Assembly: GCA_031265535.1 (NCBI GenBank)
Contig: JAISCO010000227.1
Span: 1 to 20,592, forward strand
Direction: 5' to 3'
DNA length: 20,592 nucleotides
DNA from: Spirochaetaceae bacterium
Lineage (GTDB): Bacteria > Spirochaetota > Spirochaetia > Treponematales > Breznakiellaceae
In this document: piece by piece, positions 15,864 to 20,592 of the stretch
Layout of the letters: each line of letters starts with the position of its first letter
Position numbering within the stretch: the first letter of the stretch is position 1
Program-made: the position numbers and the translations under genes
The notes under the pieces: generated by a model
What the model saw: the letters and a program-made list of their open reading frames with translations, nothing else
Told to the model about the DNA's origin: nothing
The model's database searches: none

Positions 15864-17070
15864 TGAGATTTTCCGCCTTGTATAGAGTGTAAATTTTTTT
15901 TGCTATATATTTCTCTTCATCAGATAATTTTTTTGTAGCAATATTATTTTCTATTTTTTTACCCCAATAATAAGCAGATAGAAATGTACGAATTCGTGTA
16001 ATTTCACAAAAAGATTTATTTCTCCATTTATAATCATTTGCATAACTCATTGAAAAACCGACACAAATATAACATAAATAATAATAATAACATTGACAAC
16101 AATCAGGCGGATTTAAGACATCATTATACAACTTTTCAAATATAACTTCATTATTTACTCCATAATGATTAAAAGCAGAAGGAACAAGCGTATGGCATGG
16201 ATATTTTTTACCATCGGGTGTATAAATAAATCTACGGTGACCGGCGTTGCAATTCAACATATGTTGTCTATCTTCGTCAGAATTTTCTGTAAAATCTATA
16301 AAACCATAACACGAAAACAAATTTAATCTTTGTTTTATTCTTTTTTTTAATATTTCATCCGCTAATTTATGTAATTGCTGGACACAGGTTATTATATTAT
16401 CATCTGTCCATGTTTGTGCAAATTCAAAATTCGCCCGAACAGTGAAACCTTTTTGTGTTAGAAATAATAAATTCTCAAATATATCTGCCGAATTTTCAGG
16501 TAATACAGTAGTATAAGTATATGCATTTTTCCATGTCTTAAGAAAAAAATCAATATCTATCAACTCAAAAGAATTATCCCGATTTGAATTATGCGTTTTC
16601 TTGGTACCGTCAATACTTAATGGCAATTTTATCTTATCTCTGTATTTAAAAAACCATGATCTACAATCACTACTGGAGAAACAAGTTCCATTTGTAACAG
16701 CATAAAAATAGTAATTATTTGATTTATAATTTTCAAAAGTCCATTCGCAAATTTTTTTTATAAAGTCGAATTCCAATAAAGGCTCACCTCCCCTTAATTC
16801 AATTTTTAGTATATTATCGATTGGAAGTATTTCAAAATATTCCTTGATTAATTTTCGTGCTAATGATATATCCATGTGTGTGGAATTTTTTGTAGTTTCA
16901 TAGCAATATTTGCAATGCAAATTACATAATTCTGATGGAACCAATATCAATGTATATAGTTTGCTTTCAGAATGGATAGTTTCTTCATACCATTTCCCAT
17001 TCATCTCGGAAAATGATTTTACCAAATTTTGATCGAGTAAAAGCGGTGATATATATTCAGAAAGTTTCAT
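15856..17070 (-). CDS. Radical SAM/SPASM peptide maturase (second)
   Basis: 404 residues from ATG 17070, chosen because AGGGG lies upstream and the ATG overlaps the preceding stop as ATGA; an upstream in-frame extension to 17154 would lie within the previous gene. The radical-SAM motif CNLHCKYC lies at C49, C53, C56, and RGGEPLLE at about 93-100. The C-terminal part is Cys-rich in SPASM style: CNAGHRRFIYTPDGKKYPC, then CCQCYYYYLCYIC, then FCEITR, enough to ligate auxiliary 4Fe-4S clusters. This places it with peptide-modifying radical-SAM enzymes such as thioether or other Cys/backbone cross-linkers. The exact chemistry cannot be assigned. AT-rich, in one operon with two other radical-SAM genes and the precursor peptide. 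Confidence 0.88.
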   Translation of the reverse strand: MKLSEYISPLLLDQNLVKSFSEMNGKWYEETIHSESKLYTLILVPSELCNLHCKYCYETTKNSTHMDISLARKLIKEYFEILPIDNILKIELRGGEPLLEFDFIKKICEWTFENYKSNNYYFYAVTNGTCFSSSDCRSWFFKYRDKIKLPLSIDGTKKTHNSNRDNSFELIDIDFFLKTWKNAYTYTTVLPENSADIFENLLFLTQKGFTVRANFEFAQTWTDDNIITCVQQLHKLADEILKKRIKQRLNLFSCYGFIDFTENSDEDRQHMLNCNAGHRRFIYTPDGKKYPCHTLVPSAFNHYGVNNEVIFEKLYNDVLNPPDCCQCYYYYLCYICVGFSMSYANDYKWRNKSFCEITRIRTFLSAYYWGKKIENNIATKKLSDEEKYIAKKIYTLYKAENLIE

Positions 17071-18050
17071 AAATCCCCTATACCTTGATATATTTGTTTC
17101 GAAACTGAAAAATATCCATCGGAATTTGCATTTGTACAGCAATTTGAACACCAATTGTTTTTTTTATTTTGTAAAGTTAGGAGTAGTTTATACCATTTTT
17201 CATATATGTCAGGATCTTGAATATTTCCTACAATTTTATCTTCTTGCCCATAGCAAAAACTTACACTTCCTTCAATATCAATAATCTGATTAACTTTATT
17301 TTTGTTATAACACTCAGAATACTTGTTTTTAAAAAAATTTGTCCCAAATGAGACTTTATCGAAATCAAGTGATTTTGCATATTTTTCAAGTTCATTTAAT
17401 TGCAATCCGTTCTTCTCTTGGTTAAATTTATATGAATCTAAATACTTTCTAAATCCATTAAATATTTTCATATTTGTAACATATATGTTTTTGACTTTAT
17501 TAAGATTTGAAAAATCAATAAAATTTTTGAGTGATGAGAAATTCTGACCATTTAATGTATAATTTAAATACAATCTTTCCGCTCCATATTTACCACATAT
17601 ACTTTCAATATTTTGTTTTACAATATTCAAATCTACACCTTTTTGCAGGTTTGTCAAATCATAATTTTCAAAACCATCAAGAGTAATACCCCATATTACC
17701 CGATTGCTGAAAAAGAATTCGGGCAACTTGTCATTAAGTAACATACCATTTGTCAAGATTCTAAATTTAATTTTACTATTGTTTTTTAGTAATTTTTCCA
17801 AAAAGTATGACAAGTCGTTATTTGTCAACGGTTCACCCGATCCTAAATTAATAACACCTGTATATTGATTAATAATTAATTCAGATATGACAAAATCAAT
17901 TATCGCTTTTGTCATCCTCATATTTTTAAAACGGTGATAACGAGTAATACATTTTTTACAAAATGCATTACAGACATAAGTGAAGGCAATAAATACATTC
18001 CGTGAAGAATAAAATACTGCCTTGGCCTGAGTTGCAGTCTGTTTACTCAT
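17067..18050 (-). CDS. Radical SAM protein (first maturase of the operon)
   Basis: 327 residues from ATG 18050 (MSKQTATQ...). The radical-SAM motif is CNAFCKKC (C27, C31, C34), then NLGSGEP (68-74) instead of the usual GGEP. The C-terminal region carries further cysteines (SEC...VSFCYGQ...WCSNCC), a short SPASM/twitch-like set. There is no N-terminal recognition domain. The ATG lies inside the last codons of the precursor gene (8-nt overlap, ATGAGTAA), which favours coupled translation. An alternative ATG at 18077 would add nine residues that run through the peptide's coding region and also lacks a ribosome binding site. It overlaps the second maturase by 4 nt. Probable role: a first modification of the Cys-rich peptide; substrate and reaction are inferred from position. 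Confidence 0.85.
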   Translation of the reverse strand: MSKQTATQAKAVFYSSRNVFIAFTYVCNAFCKKCITRYHRFKNMRMTKAIIDFVISELIINQYTGVINLGSGEPLTNNDLSYFLEKLLKNNSKIKFRILTNGMLLNDKLPEFFFSNRVIWGITLDGFENYDLTNLQKGVDLNIVKQNIESICGKYGAERLYLNYTLNGQNFSSLKNFIDFSNLNKVKNIYVTNMKIFNGFRKYLDSYKFNQEKNGLQLNELEKYAKSLDFDKVSFGTNFFKNKYSECYNKNKVNQIIDIEGSVSFCYGQEDKIVGNIQDPDIYEKWYKLLLTLQNKKNNWCSNCCTNANSDGYFSVSKQIYQGIGDL

Positions 18051-18168
18051 AATTTGGCTTGCAGGGATTGCAGTCATCAGGATTACATTCGTTTACAGGT
18101 GTACAACAACCTGGAGCACAATCGACTATTACAACCGAATTCCATGTCACGCATTCCAATGTAGGCAT
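18043..18168 (-). CDS. Cys-rich RiPP precursor peptide (41 aa), candidate substrate of the three radical SAM enzymes
   Basis: A short gene of 41 codons plus stop. The ATG at 18168 has a strong AAGAGG eight nt upstream, the best ribosome binding site of this operon. It starts MPTLECVTWNSVVIVDC and ends CNPDDCNPCKPNYE. Cysteines fall at 6, 17, 21, 22, 28, 33 and 36, i.e. seven in 41 residues. They are concentrated after a short hydrophobic segment (VVIV, 12-15) that could be the leader/core boundary. A CxxxD spacing (C28-D32) and a repeated CNP recall thioether-forming ranthipeptide cores. The stop overlaps the first radical-SAM start by 8 nt. It is the first gene after a strong promoter. No known precursor family is recognised with confidence. 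The ORF context is strong; the function is inferred. Confidence 0.8.
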   Translation of the reverse strand: MPTLECVTWNSVVIVDCAPGCCTPVNECNPDDCNPCKPNYE

Positions 18169-18236
18169 ATGTATTTCCTCTTAATATTATAAACAAATCT
18201 TGAGAATGATAAATTTTCGCAATTTTCCTACACCAT

Positions 18237-18272
18237 ATATGGGGTATTTCTACCATAAACAATACCACATAT
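18237..18272 (-). promoter_or_regulatory. Leader stem-loop upstream of the precursor peptide
   Basis: On the minus strand, ATATGTGGTATT pairs with AATACCCCATAT (12 bp, one mismatch) around a 12-nt loop. It lies inside the predicted 130-nt leader, about 70 nt upstream of the start codon. No T-run follows, so it is not an obvious attenuator. It may stabilise the abundant leader/peptide message or bind a regulator. Confidence 0.45.
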
Positions 18273-18306
18273 AGTATCAACTTGGAAACCTCTCACCCTC
18301 AAAATT

Positions 18307-18336
18307 AGTATAAACTCACAGTGAAACATTTGTCAA
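18307..18336 (-). promoter_or_regulatory. Sigma-70 type promoter of the radical SAM RiPP operon
   Basis: On the minus strand: TTGACA (18331-18336), an 18-nt spacer, then TATACT (18307-18312). Both boxes are near consensus. The transcript would begin near 18300, leaving a leader of about 130 nt before the precursor ATG at 18168. Confidence 0.75.
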
Positions 18337-18363
18337 TAACTTTTTTGACATAACTTTTTTTAC

Positions 18364-18380
18364 GAATTCCCCCGCCAGCG
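18364..18380 (+). repeat. 17-bp direct repeat, right copy
   Basis: Identical to 13971-13987 and in the same orientation. It lies 27 bp upstream of the -35 box of the radical-SAM operon. It overlaps the start of the 35-bp repeat at 18371-18405. Confidence 0.8.
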
Positions 18381-18405
18381 GGTTTTACATACGCTCCGCG
18401 TTAGC
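18371..18405 (+). repeat. About 35-bp imperfect repeat, copy 1
   Basis: CCCGCCAGCGGGTTTT followed by (A)CATACGCTCCGCGTTAGC. Nearly the same unit lies at 18536-18569, and a half unit (TCATGCGCTCCGCGCTAGC) at 18518-18536. CCCGC/GCGGG forms a small hairpin. Confidence 0.8.
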
Positions 18406-18535
18406 ATCCCGAAAGCAGCCTTTACTCGGTGCCATCGGTAAGGCAAAGGCGGTTGGCATACGCGCCCGCCCTCATTGCTCATTGTCAATTGCTCATTCCT
18501 CATTTTTGTTGGGTTTCTCATGCGCTCCGCGCTAG

Positions 18536-18569
18536 CCCGCCAGCGGGTTTTCATGCGCTCCGCGCTAGC
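18536..18569 (+). repeat. About 35-bp imperfect repeat, copy 2
   Basis: CCCGCCAGCGGGTTTT then CATGCGCTCCGCGCTAGC. It is preceded by a further copy of the second half (18518-18536). The stretch 18406-18517 between the copies holds TCATTCCTCATTTTT (18493-18507), also found at 4861, and no gene. Confidence 0.8.
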
Positions 18570-18612
18570 AGCTTGCCGCCCCGTTGGGCGGGACACGATG
18601 TTCAGTCCGTAA

Positions 18613-18786
18613 ACTGCCTGCCGGCGGCTGCTTGAATCGCCTGAGCTGAGCGAGGAACACAAGAGCGAATTGCGGAGGCGCATGGCGCTTTTCAACCCGG
18701 TTACGCTCAAGTTTAGGATGGACGAAGCCCGTGAAAGTCTCTTGAAATTAGCCGCTCAAAAGGGTATCACTGGAGAAACCGCTTGA
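18613..18786 (+). pseudogene. C-terminal tail of an integrase-type transposase
   Basis: An open frame of 57 codons with no start, reading CRRLLESPELSEEHKSELRR, then RMALFNPVTLKFRMDEARES, then a Leu/Ala-rich end before TGA. The 'RLLxSPxxSxxxKxxLRxxxxxLNPxxLxxxI' pattern is typical of the end of DDE integrase-like transposases of the IS481/IS3-related kind. Everything upstream (including the catalytic core) is lost and replaced by the GC-rich repeats ending near 18612. A second IS scar close to the RiPP operon. The family assignment is from pattern memory and is moderate. Confidence 0.5.
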
Positions 18787-18914
18787 GCAGTTCGGCTGGA
18801 TTTTTTAATTTTGGCGCAACACGGAATTCGCGATAACAGTGTCACGATAACAGATCGGCAGTTTTACTTTTAACACGAACCGTCCGTTAAGGCGTAAACA
18901 AGGCAAGCGCGGCG

Positions 18915-18943
18915 TTGACAGAGCTTTCCTAATGAAGTATTGT
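18915..18943 (+). promoter_or_regulatory. Promoter of tRNA-Arg
   Basis: TTGACA (18915-18920), a 17-nt spacer, then TATTGT (18938-18943), 11 nt before the tRNA 5' end. The -35 box is perfect and the -10 box is moderate. Confidence 0.6.
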
Positions 18944-18954
18944 TTATATGTGCC

Positions 18955-19028
<74 letters not shown>

Positions 19029-19251
19029 AATGCTAATTCCTACAGGATAAATGGTGTGTTTTTCATTCGCAGTGGGATTTAATACTTAGCCGCAAGCGTG
19101 CAAACTTGTTTGCGCGCTTGCGGCGGGGAGGCTAATTGTTAGACGGGGACGACGAAACAAGCTCAAGTATAATTGGTAACTGCTAATTGCTGATTTTACG
19201 TAGGAAACATGAAGATGGCAGAACTTGTAAACAAGATCGGGAATGGGGGGG
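19029..19251. other. Non-coding stretch after tRNA-Arg
   Basis: Contains the hairpin-plus-motif repeat at 19089-19136 and otherwise no gene or clear terminator. It ends in a run of seven G (19246-19252 region) next to the inverted-repeat element. Confidence 0.5.
19089..19136 (+). repeat. 17-bp stem hairpin plus GGCGGGGAGGCTAAT motif
   Basis: GCCGCAAGCGTGCAAAC pairs with 19108-19124 (17 bp, one G-T pair), leaving a very tight loop (TT, in practice a CTTG tetraloop). It runs straight into GCGGCGGGGAGGCTAAT (19120-19136). Same plan as at 12579-12617. No T-run follows, so it is not a standard terminator of the tRNA. Confidence 0.75.
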
Positions 19252-19648
19252 CTACACTTGACTCACAGAATTGTTTAACCACGAAGTCGAAAAAGTTTTT
19301 TGTCATTCAAAACTATTCGGCGTATACCGTCTTTGAATGACCGTACATTAAAATTAAATAAAAATCCCAATGAAATTCCGGAAAGCCTCAAATAACTCAA
19401 TAGTTGAGCCTCATGAATAGAGTTGTTCAGAAACTTCAGTTTCTGAACAAATTCCGCTTAAAACCTGCAAAATGCCGTGCATTTTGCGCGACTTGCAAGC
19501 TAAGCTTTGCTTAGCAGACAACTAACCGAGTTGTTGAACAAGTCCAATGTCTTTTATTTCCTTATATTTATTTGACTTTTTTGACTTTGCGGTAAATCCT
19601 TCCACACGGTACTGTATAATCATTCCCAGAATCGTGGGTCAAGTGTAG
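19252..19648. mobile_element. 397-bp non-coding element with 15-bp terminal inverted repeats (MITE-like)
   Basis: The left end CTACACTTGACTCAC (19252-19266) and the right end GTGGGTCAAGTGTAG (19634-19648) are inverted repeats, 14 of 15 matching. Nothing inside codes for a protein. Five hairpins lie within: 19302-19341 (10-bp stem), 19396-19408, 19423-19450 (perfect 12-bp stem, TTCA loop), 19467-19487 (perfect 9-bp stem) and 19499-19515 (7-bp stem). This is what a miniature transposable element or a structured RNA carried by one would look like. No clear target-site duplication was seen. Confidence 0.6.
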
Positions 19649-19655
19649 GTTCTGT

Positions 19656-19670
19656 GGCGGGGTGGCTCAT
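19656..19670 (+). repeat. Dispersed GGCGGGG(A/T)GGCTCAT motif, variant copy
   Basis: GGCGGGGTGGCTCAT, differing by one base from the copies at 4834-4848 and 12603-12617. It lies just after the inverted-repeat element and before the TSCPD gene end. No hairpin precedes this copy. Confidence 0.7.
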
Positions 19671-19707
19671 TGAAACAACGCTAACCGCGACACAGGCTGC
19701 CAGCCGG

Positions 19708-19980
19708 TCATTGAGATTTATTTTGCGAGATATGTTCCAACGCCTTCTCCACAGCGCGGGCAAACTGATCGCCGCACGATGTCGGTTTAGAGCCGCACTG
19801 GATACCTTTCAGACTTTTTATCACGTTCTCGGCAGGCATCCCTTCGCATAGCCTTGGAAGCGCCTGCAAATTACCCGAACAGCCGCCGCCTTCGAAACGG
19901 ATCGAACGCATTTTTCTTTCACCGTCAATGTCAAAAAGAATCGTCGAAGGACAAATTCCAGACGCATGATATTCAAACAT
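19708..19980 (-). CDS. TSCPD domain protein (TIGR03905-like)
   Basis: 90 residues from ATG 19980 (MFEYHASGICPS...). The small domain named for its T-S-C-P-D motif is seen as TSCGD at 67-71, with G in place of P. FEGGGCSGNLQALPRL (29-44) and IQCGSKP (60-66) complete the family pattern. Cysteines at 10, 34, 45, 62 and 69 suggest metal binding. The fold is shared with the C-terminal domain of some ribonucleotide reductases, but the role of the stand-alone protein is not known. The frame extends upstream to an ATG at 20067 (29 extra residues). Family members start at MFEY-like sequence, so the shorter form is preferred, although neither start has a good ribosome binding site. It follows the V-ATPase K gene on the same strand. 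Confidence 0.8.
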   Translation of the reverse strand: MFEYHASGICPSTILFDIDGERKMRSIRFEGGGCSGNLQALPRLCEGMPAENVIKSLKGIQCGSKPTSCGDQFARAVEKALEHISQNKSQ

Positions 19981-20092
19981 AACAATACCAGTCGTTAGGG
20001 TTGCGCGGCAGGAAATCCCGCCGTAGACGCGACCGCCAAATGAACGAAATTGTGATTTTCCGCTCATTTTGAAGGCGGCGCGTTGGAAGGTT

Positions 20093-20527
20093 TTATGCCA
20101 TCAGCATCGAGAAAACCATCACGAACAGTGCGACGGTTTCGCACAGGCCGAGTATCAGCATATAGTTGCCGAAACCCTGACCCGTTTCCGCGTAAGCGTC
20201 GCAGGCGGCGGCACCGACGGAACCCTGCGCGACGGCCGAGGCGACGAATGCCAAGCCGGAAAACACGCCTATCCCAAAAATCTCAGCTACATTCAATCTT
20301 GTCGTATTAAACAACGACTGCATCAGAATAAAGCCATAGATAGTCTGAGTTAGAGGCGCACCGGCAAAGGCGACCAAAATGAACGGCGGCGGCTTGTTCT
20401 GCATAAGGCACTTTTTCCATGCTCCTATAGCCGCCATACCGGCCATCCACGCGCCGATTGCGGATCCGATTGAAGCAAGCCCCAAACAAGCTCCAAGGCC
20501 GATTTGACCCAATAATCCAGCTTCCAT
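20093..20527 (-). CDS. ntpK: V-type ATPase/ATP synthase subunit K (proteolipid)
   Basis: 144 residues, four hydrophobic helices in two hairpins (about 5-35, 48-73, 80-107, 120-143), forming the rotor ring of the membrane V-ATPase. The second hairpin carries the ion-binding glutamate E130 (LGLCETVAL); the first has Q61 in APLTQTIYG. T60, Q61, Q101 and E130 match the ligand pattern (T64, Q65, Q110, E139) of the Na+-binding Enterococcus hirae NtpK, so sodium coupling is possible. The start ATG 20527 is chosen for its AAGGAG at ideal distance, overlapping the stop of subunit I; a start at 20566 would lie inside that gene. Typical order I then K, as in spirochaetal V-ATPase operons. Confidence 0.93.
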   Translation of the reverse strand: MEAGLLGQIGLGACLGLASIGSAIGAWMAGMAAIGAWKKCLMQNKPPPFILVAFAGAPLTQTIYGFILMQSLFNTTRLNVAEIFGIGVFSGLAFVASAVAQGSVGAAACDAYAETGQGFGNYMLILGLCETVALFVMVFSMLMA

Positions 20528-20537
20528 ATATTTCTCC

Positions 20538-20591
20538 TTATGTGTTTTTCTTTTGCTCAACTGCAAAAGGTTTGTATGAATAACCTGACCA
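20538..20591 (-). CDS. ntpI: V-type ATPase subunit I, C-terminal end (partial)
   Basis: Seventeen codons before a TAA at 20538-20540: WSGYSYKPFAVEQKKNT. The (W)SGYxYKPF ending is characteristic of the C-terminus of V-ATPase membrane subunit I (subunit a homologue), which lies directly upstream of subunit K in such operons. The stop overlaps the K ribosome binding site (TAAGGAG). The rest of the gene is outside the window. Confidence 0.75.
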   Translation of the reverse strand, partial: WSGYSYKPFAVEQKKNT

Positions 20592-20592
20592 T

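Noticed and set aside
15856..17154. Longer N-terminus (28 extra residues) for the second maturase
   Set aside because: The extra part lies within the previous gene's coding region and is hydrophobic/basic noise. The ATG at 17070 has AGGGG upstream and an ATGA overlap.
18083..18280. 65-codon minus-strand frame overlapping the precursor peptide in another frame
   Set aside because: No ribosome binding site and no recognisable sequence. The 41-codon frame has a strong binding site and fits tightly with the next gene.
18360..18710. 116-codon minus-strand frame over the repeat region
   Set aside because: It runs through the GC-rich repeats and the transposase tail in antisense and reads as repeat-derived sequence without family features.

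Overview
The window looks like a chromosomal segment of a treponeme-type spirochaete. The evidence is a FlaB-type periplasmic-flagellum core flagellin of 286 residues, the flagellar regulatory run flhG - membrane protein - fliA (sigma-28) - FapA-like - two small proteins, and a V-type rather than F-type ATPase proteolipid. A poly-G tract of the kind known from treponemes is also present. The species cannot be named from the sequence alone.

Layout. 1-2379 (+): a fused restriction-modification protein (N6-adenine methyltransferase with a nuclease-like N-terminus). 2548-4787 (-): an EpmA-type lysyl ligase overlapping an MFS exporter. 4926-10327 (-): a flagellar regulatory operon read flhG -> TM protein -> fliA -> FapA-like -> 107-aa protein -> SwrB-like protein. 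10328-10639: a divergent intergenic region with what look like two back-to-back sigma-28 promoters, one for flhG and one for flaB. 10640-12478 (+): flaB and a CorA-type metal channel, 18 nt apart. 12661-13933 (-): an unknown 243-aa protein and a chagasin-type protease-inhibitor lipoprotein, separated by a run of 14 G on the minus strand. 13971-19680: an accessory block with an IS30 transposase remnant, an AT-rich radical-SAM peptide-maturation operon, a second transposase tail, repeats, a tRNA-Arg(CCG) and a hairpin-rich element bounded by inverted repeats. 19708-20592 (-): TSCPD protein, V-ATPase subunit K and the last codons of subunit I.

The most interesting content is the minus-strand operon at 14667-18168. 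It has a strong sigma-70 type promoter, a structured leader, and a previously unmarked 41-codon gene with a good ribosome binding site. That gene encodes a peptide with seven cysteines (C6, C17, C21, C22, C28, C33, C36). Three radical-SAM proteins follow, each overlapping its upstream neighbour by 4-8 nt. Two have clear SPASM-type cysteine clusters, and the last has a possible peptide-recognition N-terminus. This is the architecture of a radical-SAM RiPP pathway with one tiny substrate and three different maturases. No protease or exporter is visible, and an IS30 remnant abuts the end of the operon. A 17-bp direct repeat flanks the IS30-plus-RiPP block, which suggests horizontal acquisition.

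In the flagellar part, the sigma factor FliA lies in the operon whose proposed promoter is of sigma-28 type, so it may activate its own synthesis together with flagellin. FlhG keeps the N-terminal DQAxxLR motif that acts on FlhF, although flhF is not beside it here.
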